Source: Priapulus caudatus
Taxonomy: Eukaryota; Priapulida; Priapulimorpha; Priapulimorphida; Priapulidae
Reading direction: 5' to 3'
DNA: 64,000 nucleotides
NCBI RefSeq assembly: GCF_000485595.1
Contig: NW_014577265.1
Coordinates: 147,662 to 211,661, forward strand
Shown here: piece after piece, positions 52,501-63,645 of the stretch
Layout: every line of letters starts with the position of its first letter
Numbering within the stretch: the first letter of the stretch is position 1
Translations under genes and position numbers: made by a program
Notes under the pieces: generated by a model
Told to the model about the DNA's origin: nothing
Databases searched by the model: none
What the model saw: only the letters and a program-made list of their open reading frames with translations

Positions 52501-55500
52501 GACCATACTTTTACGCGTGGAGGAATATTCGCGTGGTAATTGTCCGGTGATCAGCGTGTCCGGCCAGGATTGGCCAGGTGCGCCAAGCATGTATGTGATT
52601 GGCGAGTGGGGGGAGTGGGGGGGGGGTCATGCGAGATCAGAAAAGTTCAGGGAACGAGCTGTGCGCTCTCCTGCAGGTGACACCGGCTGAGTGTGGACGT
52701 GTGTCGGAAACGAAGAGAGATTTACACGCGGTGCTAGCGTGGCAGCGGGGCAGGCCGAAAACGAAGAGAGATTTACACGCAGTGTTAGCGTGGCAGCGGG
52801 GCAGGCCAAAAACGAAGAGAGATTTACACGCAGTGTTAATGCGGCGACAGTGCGTGTAGAAAACTGTCGTGTGATGTGCACCGTGAGATACAGTACGATA
52901 ACAGTATGGTAACAGTAAGATGTGCACGGGATGTCAACGAACTGAGTATGATGTGCACGGGGTGTCAACGCGGCCACAGCCAGCGTTGCGAGGTAATGGC
53001 GTAGGCATAGGGAGGAAGAGAAAATGAGACAGGCAGACGGGAAGCGAAGAAGAAAAAAGACAAGCCGACAGGAAGCGAGGCAAGGCTGCGGAAGCTGATA
53101 GTATGTATGCTGGCAAGGTTATAATTCATTTGTGAAGGTGGCCACCTATCGTATATGATTTCTGTTAATGTATCACGGAATTTCTGTAATTGGCAATAGA
53201 TTTGTTCGTGGTAGTTATATATATCTGTTTACGTATTTGATTTGTTTGTGTGACAATGCTTTGGGTGCGGATGCGTTGGCACAGTAATGGCGCACGTGAG
53301 TGCTTTACCTACAGCGCGGACCCGTATCGTAACAATACAGATAATGTCGGAATTGCTAGAACAGCAAGTAGCTCCCGATTGGTCGTACAATACCGTCTCT
53401 GAGATGCAGAGAAGCTTTTACTACCATAAGCAGTCACCCTCTCAACCCCACTCTTTACCTGCGACAGGACACCACCCATACCAGTCGCACTCGCATCAGT
53501 ATCCAAGATAAACTCAACCTCCGAACGCGGGTATGCCAACACCGGCGCCGACGAGAGCAATGACTTTAAACTACTGAACACCTCACCGCAAGACCCACCC
53601 CACTGGAAAAGCACGCTCTTCTTCGTCAGCTGTACTAAAGGCTCCGCCAGGGCTGCAAAACCAGGGATAAATCGCCGATAGTAATTAGCAAACCCCAGGA
53701 AGCTCCGCACATCACCAATGCTGCCAGGCCGACCCCAAGACCGGACCGCCTCAAGCTTTGCAGGGTCACATCGAATGCCATCACCGGAGACGACATGACC
53801 AAGGATGGCAGCACTCTTCTGAAATAGCGTACATTTCGTGGGTTTCAGCTTCACGCCTGTCGGCAACACGACAAAAAACATCACGAAGATTACCAAGAGT
53901 TACATCAAAGGTTTTACCAAAAATTATGATATCGTCAAAGTATACAAGACACTCCGTCCACAGTAAGCCTTGCAGCACACACTCCATCAACCTCTGAAAG
54001 GTCGCAGGAGCATTACAAAGGCCGAAGGCCATAACGAAAAAGTTTAAGTGACCTCTCCTAGTCCCAAACGCAGTCTTCACCGCATCCTCCGGATCCAATC
54101 TCCACCTGCCAATAATCCGAGGTTAAGTCTTGAGTTGGAAACCAACTGGCACCGTCTAAGGAATCCAGCGTATCATCAATTCTCAGCAGTGGATAGGCAT
54201 CCTTACGGTAACATTATTAAGCCTTCGATAATCTATACAGAACCGCGTCGACCCTTCCTTCTTGGTGACCAACACCACCGGAGACGCCCACGGACTGCTG
54301 CTGGGCCGAACAGTGCCGGACGCCAACATCTTATACACCTCCACATTCATTATCTCCTGTCGAGCCAGGGGACACCTACGGGGAGCCTGCTTAATGGGAT
54401 GATGAGCACCAGTATCAATCTTATGCTTGACTAACCCTGTATGCCCAAGCTGTTCACCCGGAGCCGTAAACAAACTCGAATATTCCCGTAGGAAAGCTGC
54501 AGCATCACATCTCTCCCGACGAGACAAACCCGAGTTCATCGACTCCATCATTACCCGCATATGAGAAGGTAGACCAGAATCAACCGGGGAACGCGAGGTA
54601 TCACCCAACTCACCCGTGCCCAAACGCCTTACAACCCGAACCACATCGAGGTAAGCTAGCTCCTCCCCAGCCTCAAACACAACCTCGTCCTCACCTACAT
54701 TAATAACTGACAGTTGCACATGACCCCTACACATGTCCACCAGACAGCGCGCTATCAGAATACCGTTATCGCCCACAGCACTCCTAAAACATTCCAATGG
54801 CTCTACCACCACAAGACAATCCTCCCCCATGGGACAACTGCCTTACCCATAATGATACATCCATGCCCAGCAGGGATCGATACGCGATCCACCGCATTAA
54901 TAGCGCAAGGAACTAAACCCGTGCTCTCCTGCATAACATGCAATGTATCACTGACAGTCAAATGCTCTCTCCGAGCATCAATCAAGCAATCGTAACCTCT
55001 TAAGAAATCCATCCCTAGCAAGCCCCCACTCCCCCGAAGGCTGCTCTCCATTACGATTAGCTCATGCTCAAACTTCTGATCCCCGAGGCACAACTCAGCC
55101 CACATACCATACTGAGCCTGCAGAGATCTACCTTGCACATCAACCATCGCAACCTCCACGGCATGAAGAATCAGCTCCGATGCTGGAAAATTAGAGTAGG
55201 TGACACGATCAACTCTGCCCCCGTATCAACCACCAACTGCACACGCTGACCACGCAACAGTATCTCTATCTGCCATACTGGACGAGGACTCACTGGACCC
55301 CTTACGAGTGCATCAACCGTGGCCACCAGTTGCTGTGCATCAACATCACGCACTACCGCGCCCTACTGCGACCCCGATTCGGATTGCCCCTGCCTGAAGT
55401 CCGATGACCTCGAGACCCGGGGTCCTCTTAGAAATCCTCACGAGCCCGCTGGGGACTAAAACGCGCAACATGCCCCTGGCTACCACACACCCAACACTCG

Positions 55501-58500
55501 AAGTTACCAGCCTGCCAAGCCGGAACTCGCGAGCGTGGAGCAATAGGACAAACCCGCTGCGAATCAGTACGCCACTGCCGGTCATTCTCCTGATCACATA
55601 TCATATCACGTGCCATCCGAGCCACATCCTGCAAGTCATCTCGACACAATCTAGCTACGCCCGAACCAGCGAAACCTACCCCTGACCCAGAAACCGAATC
55701 AGAGCATCGAGATACAACCCCAGCTGGCCGCACGGCCGGCTTGCGAAACGGAACAGCAAATTCACCCATTTCTGCCTCGTATTCATCCGCCAATACCGCT
55801 TACCCCTCAACAGTCAAGTCATTACGAGACATAACATAAGACTTTAAGCAGGGAACGAATGCATCACCTCCAGCAATCGACACCGCGCCTGTTCGCTAGC
55901 CTGCTCTCGACGAGAGGAAAGGTTGCGCCCTAACTGTCTACCTCTTAACCTCACGCGCATACTCCTGCCAACTCTGGCCTGGCTGGCGAACGTAGTCACG
56001 GAGAGCCGCGCGGCGCTCCAGTGCACTATCTAAAGGCTGAAATCCTGCGGTCAAAGCCCGACGAATCATGAGCTCATCAACGCCGTCATCACAATCTTCC
56101 AAAATGGCGGACGCTGGCCACTCAAGGGCCCCTACCAACCGCATCAACCTCTCCTCACTGCCCCAACCATTGAATCTGCATATCAGATCAAATTGGCGGA
56201 GAAAGCCGACCAAAGGGATACCATCTTTACCCGTGAAGGTTTACTTACCTTAATTCTACTCCCACCAGCTCTTATATGGAACCCCTCAGATTCCCTCACA
56301 AAAGGGGACGTGAAATCCACTCTTTCCCCTCCCCCTCTCACAGAGCTAGTTAGCGGACCACCCATCCGGTGAGTAAACGCTGTGCCACCCTCATGATGCC
56401 CGAACCCCGCCATCTCGTCTGCACGCCCCCGGCTAGCAGAAAACGGGTTCTCATTGACCTACCCAGAAACACGCCTGGCGCGTGGAGCAGGGGTAACAGT
56501 AGCCCGAGCCACCGACGGCGACCAATCAGCGCGTGTTGCTGCTGCCTCGTCGAGATCAACAAACCATGAAATCGACTCACGACGACGTGGGGAAGTCCTC
56601 AACAATTTTCCTGGAGAAGGGGACACTGGCGGAGTCAAACTAGTCTCCACCGGCCCACCACCCCGTGTCTGGACACCGACCCTTGACATATCGCGGTCTG
56701 GTGCAACCACGCCTAGATGTCGCCTCCCTCGCACACCCTTAGGCGGCATCGTATGCCAACCCTCCGGCAAACGTCGAGTAACTAAACTACACTACACAAC
56801 TAAACCAGCACGCAACCGGCAAAACCACGGCACCCAATGCAACCCCCGTTACAAAGAGTTAAACTAGCACGCACCAGTGTAGCGTTTTGGGATCTTCCGG
56901 CGACACCAGATGGCGCCGCCGGTTAAAACGCAGTGACTAGCAACAACCTTAGGTATCTCACTCACCTGTTGTGCCCGGAGGCGTTGAAATGGCCGTATCG
57001 TCGTAATCCGGACTCCGCTAGCCACTCGAGCTCCTCAGTGCTACTGCGCTCCCACCGCAATAATCCGCTCCACCGTGTTCCGGTTCCGGTGCGTCGTGTA
57101 GTTAGTCACCAATGCAAGACGAGTAACTTCACGCACACACACAACGGGGCAACTCCCACCCTTGCCTGCTGGCCTTACGTTACGTTGAATAACAAGTGTA
57201 TACTCGGGGTAAGCACAGAGGTTAAACAAATAGAATGAACTATCAACGCAGCTGGGCAAAGGGCTACAGTAACCGACAGCCTCTCCGCCCATGCAGCCGT
57301 GCACGAATAGACTAACTTCCCCTCTATTCGTGCAGAGTTAATACTTCTACTCTAGTGCTGTATTATTTACTTGCCCCACAACGACAGGACAATACTGGGT
57401 CCTGTACAATACTCACCAAATAGCCGCTCTACGCAGAACGCGGTGGCGCTCTCTTTCTCTCTCGCTATACTCTCTAGTTCTCTCTCTCTCTCTCCCTCTC
57501 TATCACAACTTGTCTCTCGTGCGCCTCCCGCCAACTGCCAAGAACCCCACGACGATTTCCCGCATATAACCTGCGGGCCAATTGTTTCGCCGTGCTCTGC
57601 CGCTAGAAGGGGGACTACTGCACCCAACATGGCGGCCCTCTTTGTAGATCTCTCAACAATCGGTAAGCAAACCCAAGACAAAACAGGACAAAGGACAGAA
57701 CAATTAGACAATCACAAACACTAAACATTTACCCATATCCCGCTTCCCAGGGAGCTACCTCCCACCGTACTGGGAACCCGAGGGTCCGGTGCCACCGCTA
57801 CACTTCTAAAGTTAACTGGTTTATTAAGAGATTCTATCCGATTGTTCTCCAAGATGGCTAGGTTGACTCAAGGAGCTATATATATATCACAATGTGCTGC
57901 TCTGATTAAAATCACCTCTATCCGCGTCTATTCGTCTTCTAGTGTTTATGTAAAGATAGACAATATCACTTCATGGTGGCAGCGGTGGGATTATTACTTA
58001 TTAGTGTAATCTCTTCATATGATGAAGTATAAGTTAATAAAGTATAGATTAGTGCAGTTACTGAGAGTATTATATTCAAATCTGATCATCTAGGGAGAGT
58101 TCCACCGAGGACAGGTGTGTGGAACGCAAACTATTCTAGCATATCTCTCTTCGGACCCATGGATTCAACAGGATTACCTGCCGAAGAGCTGACTATAGCT
58201 GAGGTGCTGAGAGAAGCCGGCTATCGCACGGGCATGGTCGGCAAATGGCACCTAGGTAACTCTTTACTATGGTGTGTTCTCAACTTAGGTATTAGAGCAC
58301 ACATAGGTGCTAGAGAGTTCAAGGCTGTAAATTGGGTACCTGTAGAGTTTAGGGTAATGCAACTGAAGGTCAATAGGGTTTTTAAAATATTACATAATCT
58401 CGACCCACAGTATATGACAGAAGGTTTTATGTTAACGTCAGAAGTCCATAGTTTCAATACAAGGAAAGGCGAGATGTCTATTTTTAAACCTAGGGTGGGA

Positions 58501-59527
58501 AGCAGTGGGAAAAACTATTTTAACTATACTGCAATTGAAGCTTGGAACTCTCTAGCCACAGCATGTTAGGACAAATTCTGTTTATTCTAGTTTTAAGTAT
58601 AGTGTTAAGAAATGTCTGATAGAAAAGGTAGAAACATTAGAGGCAGAGGAGTATGATTTTCGCTAAAAGAATTCGGTTGAAATTAGGTATAAGAAAGGTT
58701 TGTATCGTCTTATGAGAATGTTATGACCGGTTAAAACTACAAATTTGTATATTTCAATAGTTAGTGCTGATAGTAGTGTAATTGTTAGTAACATCAAGGC
58801 ATAGCAAAACAAGGACCACAATGTAAATAAGGGTGCTAGTCATGCGTTTTGTGTATATATATCCTTGGTAGTTATTCAATTTTATGAATTCAGAATTTTA
58901 TTGTAAAAGTATGCCATGTATTGTATATGATGGATAATTGCATAAATAAATAAATAAAAAATATAAATAAAATATGATGACGTCACGAGCAGACGACTAT
59001 AGGAATCACTAGGCTTATATTTGGGAGCCAAATTATCGCGTTGTTATTGGGTTGTACCTAAGTATGTGATACATATAATACACGTATCGCAAATAGTATG
59101 TATAGTACGTAGTACATATATATAATACATTTAGAATGAGCACATAAACTTTATTTTTTGCTATTCTTGCTTTATGTGCTTTTCATATAGTACAAACCGG
59201 TATATATAGTACATATAGTACAAACCGGTGTATATATAGTACATATAGTACAAACCGGTATATAAAGTACATATGATACGTGTAGAACATATAGTACGTA
59301 GATTATTTATCAGGTTATTTCTGTTAACACGATTAGTTCTGTTTAATCATTCACTCCCAATGACAACGTGTTGGTTTCATATCCAAATGCTCTCACATAA
59401 ATATAGCTACAACAAATTCAAACAAGTACAAATATCGGATCAACGAAATAAAGCCAGTAATTAACGCATATAAAGAATGACTGGTTGCATTGATCATGCC
59501 CCTTGTTAGCGAGTGGTCGGTTGCACG

Positions 59528-59571
<44 letters not shown>

Positions 59572-60368
59572 CCTAAAATTCAAACATGTAAAACTGGGAA
59601 CTTTAGAGTACTTTAGATATTATGAGAGATTAGATATTAGACGAGCGCGAAGCGCGAAGTCACTTGCGGCCGGAGTGCAGGGCCCGCCTTAGGGCTCTGG
59701 AAGCTCAGGGGTTTTAGATGCTCTTCGGTGCAATCTGAGCCTTATTTTGGAGCATTTTTGCACAAAATTTATTACCTATATTTTAAAATAATATGGGTTG
59801 AGTCAAGAGTCATGAGTGATGAGTCATTTTTCATTGTTCAATTTGTATACTAGTATGAATGTAACCAGTAAAATGTTATAAAGCAATGTGCAGGCACGTA
59901 CGCACACACACCCAGGCACGCGTACAGGCACGCGCGCCAAGCAGCTCAGAAGACGTAGACGTGACTCGACTGTCCGACAAGTGGGAGACCATGCACAGCG
60001 TAAAGCAGTGTAATAGACTGTAACAGTGTATGCTACAAGCTACGCATACGTCGTCCCGTTCGACAGTGTAATACAGTTGCATTTTGCTTTGTTTGTGTTG
60101 TTTCTTGCTTTGATATTTCAAAGCTGTCGGCCTGGAATCCAAACCTGTCGGCGATTTTTAAACATGTCGGCCCAAAATTCAAACCTTTCGGCCTTACATG
60201 TTAAAACCCCTCGTGGGCCACACTATATATGCAGAAAATATTGAAATGACAACAACTGGAGAGATAATATTATGCACTAACGTTTTTACTTCATTAGCGC
60301 TTCAGGTGCATATGCAATCTTACATCAATATTTTCTGTGTAATTTAACTTGCATTTGGTAAATTGAAA

Positions 60369-60434
<66 letters not shown>

Positions 60435-61704
60435 TGTGTGTGTGTGTGTACTTGACACAGGAACGAATCAGTATAACTCGTCTGATGGTGTTCACCTGCC
60501 GCATCACCATGGCTTCGACTACGTCGGTACGTCACTACCATTCTCGATGACGTGGCACTGCGACGAACATCAGGTAAAACTATAGTATACTAATAAATCA
60601 ATAAATCAATAAGTAAATAAATAGATAAAGGAAAAAATATATAAATAAATGAATAACAAATAAATACATATAAATAAACTTACAACAAATAAATGAATAA
60701 ATAAAATAAATAAATACAACAAATAAATACATATAAATAAACATACAACAAATAAATAAATAAATGAAATAAATAAATACAACAAATAACATATAAAACA
60801 AGAAAATACAACGCTCAATATACAGCAACAGCAACAACAACAACAATTATAACAATAACAACTACAACTACAACAACAATAATAATAACATAACCTACAC
60901 AAGATACTTCGATTGCAAACCACGCACGCATGCAACACTGAGACTTGGTTAGTTATCCCTCGTATGGATGCCTATAGATGGCATATAAGGCACGCAGACC
61001 AGCAGTAGAATTACTCGTTATTCAAGCAACGTGCAAAACCTTTCAGATTCACATTCCCAAGCCGCCTCCATTCTGCTTCCTCTACAGAGGCGCGGAGCTG
61101 GTGCAGCAACCGATAGACATGCATCACATGACCGAATCGATCGTAGAAGACGCCGTCAGCTTCATCGAAGATAACGTTGATCGGAAATTCTTCCTCTATC
61201 TGTCGCTGACTCACACTCACATAGATCTCACCGTCACTCCGAGATTCCACAAGTCCTCCGCTAGAGGTGCGCCCATTATATATGTGGTTTTTTATTCGTT
61301 ATTTTGGCGGAATCTTTTATATTTTTACATAATATATTTATTTATCCACAAATGGCAATGATGTATATAACGGCCACTGAAGGGAAACGACAAAACTGGC
61401 CTTCGCGGACAGATGGCCGCTATATAGAGGTGGTGCACAATAGAATAATTACCACGAAAGATTTATTATCATGTAGTAATTATCAATTGCATGAGCTTGT
61501 TGTTTGTTGTCTATGCAGGCAGGTACGGTGACAACGTTAATGAGATGCAGTGGGTAGTAGGGACGGTCCTCGATACGCTACAGTCACGCCATCTACAAGA
61601 GAATACTCTCGTCTTCTTCGTTTCTGACAACGGTCCCGATGTTAATATATGCGAGGAAGGCGGTTCCCCCGGTATACTACGGGTATGTCTCTCTCTCGTC
61701 CCTC

Positions 61705-61745
<41 letters not shown>

Positions 61746-63645
61746 TCTTCCTTCTTTCATCTCTCTCTCTATCTCTCTCTCTCTCTTTTCTCTCTCTCTC
61801 TCTCTATTTGTCTCCCTTCTTCCATCTTTCTCTCTCTCACACTCTCTCTCTCTTTGTCTCCCTTCTTCCCTCCTCTTTCTCGCTCCCTCCCTTTCTTTCT
61901 ACAGTAACTCTTTTTCTATCCCGCTCTCTCTCTCTTTCCTCCCTTCCCATTCTATCTCGCTTGCTCTCTCCCTCTCTCGCGCGCTCTCTCTCTCTCTTTC
62001 TTTTTCTCTCGCGCGCGCGTACTCTCTTTTTTCCTGTGTGTCTCTACATCCTGTCCTACTTCTCCGTAGCAAACAACATTTTTAATTATATATCGTATCA
62101 TAACATTTAAATGACATATTTATACAGGCAACAGCGGACCGGAAATATGGCCGCGTGTTCCATCAATAATGCCTCGTAATTATTGAACCATATTTATTTC
62201 ACGGACGCACCTCTATATGAAGACATTTAAAGCAGTTTGGTAATAAAATGTCATAATATTACCATTTCAAATTAATTTTTAGTAATTTGTATGAAAAATT
62301 TCAATGAATAATCTAGTGGCCCATCTTACCCAGAACAACGGGGTAAGATGGGACGGTGACCAAAATTTTTGATGGTCTATAAATCAATCAATACTCACTT
62401 CAATTTAGTAACGATTGATAATGTTATTCTTTTCATTGTTATTGATCACCCACAAAGATATTTTGGATGTAAAGTTGTTTTAGTGGGTTTTACAGGGTTT
62501 CTACAAAACGTGTCCCATCTTACCCGTGTCTCCCCTACCACGAACGCCGTTCGTTTATGATTACAGGGTGGTAAAGGTAAAACCTGGGACGGGGGAATCC
62601 GCGTGCCTGCTGTAGCGTATTGGCCATGTCGCATTCAGGCCGGCCACACATCTAAAGCTATCCTCAGCACCACTGATCTGCTGCCAACGTTCGCCGAGCT
62701 AGCACGCAAACAGCTGCCTACCGACATAACGATAGACGGTGAGGGGGAACAGTTATAGCTTCATCATCGCGAGTTAACATTTATCGTGTGTTACCTCGAT
62801 AGACGAACGTTCGCTTATCTAACGCAAATAACAGCTTTATTTAGATGTAGGTTAGTTTTTTATTACCCTAATCATAATACCCTCCTATTCGTCTATACGT
62901 TATTTGTACTGCCTCGTATAACGTTTGCTAGTTGTCATAATTAGCGACTGACAAAAGTTCTGTTCTCTTAAATTCCATATATCATTTTTAGTAGTAGTAG
63001 TATTATTACCATCATCATCGTCATCATCATCATCATCATCATTATCATCATCATTATCATCATCATCATCATCATCATTATCATCATCATCATCATCATC
63101 GTCATCATCATCATCATCATCATTATCATCATCATTATCATCATCATCATCATTATGATTATTATTATTATTATTATATAGGAAAGAGCATGAGTAGCGT
63201 TTTGTTTGACGGCAGCGCCACCTCTCATGAGATTCTCTACTTCTATTGTGCCGACGTCTTAATGGCGGTGCGATACGGAAACTACAAGATCCACTTCCGG
63301 TCTCAGAGCGTCAGTCCGCCAGAGTACTATGACGACGACTCGACTTGCGTCAATGGCGTGCCTCAGGACTTCCCCTTCCTTTGTTATGACTGCGAGGGCG
63401 ACTGCGTGACGTCACACGACCCTCCGCTGTATTTCGACATTGAGAATGATCCCGGGGAAAGATGGCCGCTGGGGGAAAATAAGATTCCTGAGGAGGTGTT
63501 ATTGAGGGTGGCGTCGCTAGTGTTTGAGCACAAGAAGGGCATGGTTGCGAGATCAGCAGAGATCGGATCCGAGCCGCTAGACCCTAGTCTGCAGCCATGC
63601 TGCAACCCACCAGCATGCACTTGTAACTACCCCGGTAAGATATGA
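46302..63645 (+). CDS. Arylsulfatase, secreted or lysosomal, seven exons, complete
   Basis: It hydrolyses sulfate esters using a formylglycine made from an active-site cysteine. Seven exons (46302-46566, 58094-58255, 60461-60573, 61047-61266, 61519-61682, 62567-62738, 63182-63645) join in frame to 519 residues, close to arylsulfatase A (about 507). Residues 1-26 form a signal peptide ([18 protein letters not shown]). The family residues are present: Asp39-Asp40 (LADDMGWGD), the C-x-P-S-R signature [11 protein letters not shown] with Cys79 and Arg83, Lys139 and His141 (VGKWHLG), His236/238 (LTHTH), Asp290-Asn291 (VSDNG) and Lys311 (GGKGK). The 40-residue spacing between the first Asp and Cys equals that in arylsulfatase A. 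All junctions are GT-AG and in phase. AATAAA occurs at 63864 and 63954. Substrate specificity (A-, B- or GALNS-like) cannot be set from sequence reading; the C-terminal Cys-rich tail resembles the A/GALNS side. Confidence 0.95.
46567..47109. other. Start of arylsulfatase intron 1, degenerate TTAGGG-type repeats
   Basis: At 46732-46850 the sequence consists of TTAGGT/TTAGGG/TTAGGC variants, a decayed telomere-type array on the strand opposite to the other two. Otherwise unremarkable. Confidence 0.6.
47110..48009 (-). repeat. 3' LTR of the large Gypsy
   Basis: 900 bp, TGTAGCG to CGCTACA, with a CT microsatellite near 47680-47725. Its copy lies at 56878-57802. Confidence 0.92.
48097..49260 (-). 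pseudogene. Accessory frame between integrase and 3' LTR, zinc-finger-like start
   Basis: Reading from about 49260 leftward: a [15 protein letters not shown] motif, one TGA (49167-49165), then [20 protein letters not shown], a C-x4-C-x12-H-type pattern close to a C2H2 zinc finger. It is followed by a long Ala/Arg/Thr-rich middle with short tandem repeats (48480-48760) and a C-terminal helix rich in Gln/Ala/Glu ([34 protein letters not shown]), which could be a coiled coil. The open part is 336 codons (49107-48097). It is not an envelope: no signal peptide or membrane segment. Function unknown. Confidence 0.5.
49391..50002 (-). pseudogene. Second accessory frame, TQPEGE-A-PEA repeats
   Basis: The 203-codon minus frame starts with about four to five copies of a 30-bp unit ([28 protein letters not shown] and similar), then an acidic patch ([19 protein letters not shown]) and a basic C-terminus. 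A competing frame (49823-49257) is open too, so coding is not certain. With the zinc-finger frame it may form one ancestral accessory protein. Confidence 0.35.
50978..51762 (-). pseudogene. Large Gypsy integrase catalytic core and C-terminus
   Basis: Frames 51762-51211 and 51199-50978 read [38 protein letters not shown] (first Asp), [14 protein letters not shown] (second Asp) and [20 protein letters not shown] (Glu). The [13 protein letters not shown] region follows in a shifted frame. The DDE residues are present. Confidence 0.85.
51561..52490 (-). pseudogene. Large Gypsy RNase H end and integrase zinc-binding region
   Basis: Begins at [20 protein letters not shown] and continues [29 protein letters not shown], the end of RNase H. 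A Cys cluster follows ([13 protein letters not shown]), then linker and IMHGGSKGG near the integrase HHCC region. The upstream part of RNase H is separated by an insertion of about 830 bp. Confidence 0.8.
52510..53350. other. Insertion of about 830 bp interrupting RNase H
   Basis: RNase H coding stops after [10 protein letters not shown] (about 53350) and resumes at [11 protein letters not shown] (about 52495). About 15 codons between these motifs are missing and replaced by unrelated DNA. The insert contains a 51-bp tandem repeat in three copies (52708, 52759, 52810) and no coding similarity. Clear terminal repeats were not found. Confidence 0.65.
52700..52860. repeat. 51-bp minisatellite, three copies
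   Basis: Units containing AAACGAAGAGAGATTTACAC begin at 52708, 52759 and 52810. The period is divisible by three, which explains the open frames on both strands. Confidence 0.92.
53309..54830 (-). pseudogene. Large Gypsy reverse transcriptase and start of RNase H
   Basis: Frame 54830-54183 ends with [38 protein letters not shown] and YRRLNNVTV. Frame 54098-53781 carries [32 protein letters not shown] and the catalytic box [11 protein letters not shown] (intact YXDD-type FDD). Frame 53896-53309 carries [38 protein letters not shown] and the RNase H start [20 protein letters not shown]. Two frameshifts separate them. Confidence 0.88.
54803..55353 (-). pseudogene. Large Gypsy aspartic protease
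   Basis: The frame at 55353-55171 reads [20 protein letters not shown] with the DTGA active site, and the frame at 55159-54803 continues [20 protein letters not shown], the second hydrophobic strand with LLGMDFL. A frameshift falls between them. Confidence 0.82.
55428..56770 (-). pseudogene. Large Gypsy Gag
   Basis: Starts near 56770 ([17 protein letters not shown]) and shifts frame at about 56460, 56215 and 55940. The capsid-like core is [38 protein letters not shown] and [19 protein letters not shown]. The nucleocapsid zinc knuckle reads [15 protein letters not shown], with Phe where the last Cys should be. Confidence 0.75.
56878..57802 (-). repeat. 5' LTR of the large Gypsy
   Basis: 925 bp, longer than its partner mainly through small indels near the CT tract and a short insertion close to 57750. 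Confidence 0.92.
57803..58000 (+). mobile_element. Fragment of another LTR element (LTR end plus primer site)
   Basis: The stretch ends in TTCA followed by TGGTGGCAGCGGTGGGATT (57974-57992), the form of a primer-binding site directly after an LTR. Only about 200 bp of LTR-like DNA precede it, because the large Gypsy abuts. Low-to-moderate support. Confidence 0.4.
58094..58255 (+). CDS. Arylsulfatase exon 2
   Basis: Acceptor ATCTAG ends at 58093; donor GTAACT at 58256. Encodes [15 protein letters not shown] through [20 protein letters not shown] and HLG, with active-site Lys139 and His141. Confidence 0.93.
58290..58975 (+). pseudogene. LINE 3' tail in arylsulfatase intron 2
   Basis: The plus frame reads [51 protein letters not shown] and [13 protein letters not shown], the tail of non-LTR retrotransposon ORF2 after RT. 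A terminal TAAATAAATAAATAAA tract (58945-58975) marks the 3' end. It is 5'-truncated, as usual. Confidence 0.8.
59185..59275. repeat. Tandem repeat, about 32-bp units
   Basis: Three copies of ATAGTACAAACCGGTATATA-like units. Confidence 0.8.
59528..59571. repeat. (TA)n microsatellite
   Basis: About 22 TA dinucleotides in intron 2 of the arylsulfatase. Confidence 0.97.
60374..60450. repeat. (TA)n then (TG)n microsatellite beside an exon
   Basis: About 29 TA units then GTGTGT, ending about 10 bases before the exon 3 acceptor. It may replace the usual polypyrimidine tract. Confidence 0.95.
60461..60573 (+). CDS. Arylsulfatase exon 3
   Basis: Follows (TA)n and (TG)n tracts and acceptor GACACAG; donor GTAAAA at 60574. 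Encodes [19 protein letters not shown] and WHCDEHQ, the GFD-Y-GxP region of sulfatases. Confidence 0.92.
61047..61266 (+). CDS. Arylsulfatase exon 4
   Basis: Acceptor CTTTCAG ends at 61046; donor GTGCGC at 61267. Encodes [28 protein letters not shown] and [15 protein letters not shown], carrying the substrate-binding His. Confidence 0.92.
61519..61682 (+). CDS. Arylsulfatase exon 5
   Basis: Acceptor TATGCAG ends at 61518; donor GTATGT at 61683. Encodes [20 protein letters not shown] and [13 protein letters not shown], with metal-binding Asp290 and Asn291. Confidence 0.93.
61700..62035. repeat. (CT)n-rich tract in intron 5
   Basis: Imperfect CT repeats beginning 20 bases after the exon 5 donor; the long Ser/Leu frames here are repeat translations. 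Confidence 0.93.
62300..62545. repeat. Possible transposon fragment with CCCATCTTACCC ends
   Basis: CCCATCTTACCC at about 62322 is followed by its inverse GGGTAAGATGGGAC at 62341, and CCCATCTTACCCGTGTC recurs at about 62513. These look like subterminal motifs of a short DNA element, class unknown. Confidence 0.35.
62567..62738 (+). CDS. Arylsulfatase exon 6
   Basis: Acceptor ATTACAG ends at 62566; donor GTGAGG at 62739. Encodes [20 protein letters not shown] with Lys311, then [13 protein letters not shown]. Confidence 0.93.
63002..63175. repeat. (ATC)n trinucleotide repeat
   Basis: About 170 bp of ATC/ATT units ending at the exon 7 acceptor. The Met/Ile-rich frame opposite is an artefact. 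Confidence 0.97.
63182..63645 (+). CDS. Arylsulfatase exon 7 and stop codon
   Basis: Acceptor TATATAG ends at 63181, directly after an ATC trinucleotide repeat. Encodes [20 protein letters not shown], the region [18 protein letters not shown] and a Cys-rich C-terminus; TGA at 63643. Confidence 0.93.

Larger units (their letters stand above)
47110..57802 (-). mobile_element. Large Gypsy LTR retrotransposon in arylsulfatase intron 1, antisense
   Basis: LTRs lie at 47110-48009 and 56878-57802 (both TGTAGCG to CGCTACA). On the minus strand the 5' LTR is followed by CTGGTGCGTGCTAG (a TGG-type primer-binding site), and the 3' LTR is preceded by a GAAGGGGGGAGGAG-like polypurine tract. Gag, protease, RT, RNase H and integrase lie in order from right to left. 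Between integrase and the 3' LTR there are about 3 kb of extra GC-rich reading frame. Frameshifts, a broken zinc knuckle and an insertion in RNase H show it is inactive. The flanking 5 bases (CCTAC and CTTCT) do not match, so no target duplication is confirmed. Confidence 0.92.

Noticed and set aside
58117-58569. 150-residue single frame as one gene
   Set aside because: It is arylsulfatase exon 2 reading through its donor into a LINE tail; the splice phase to exon 3 is exact.
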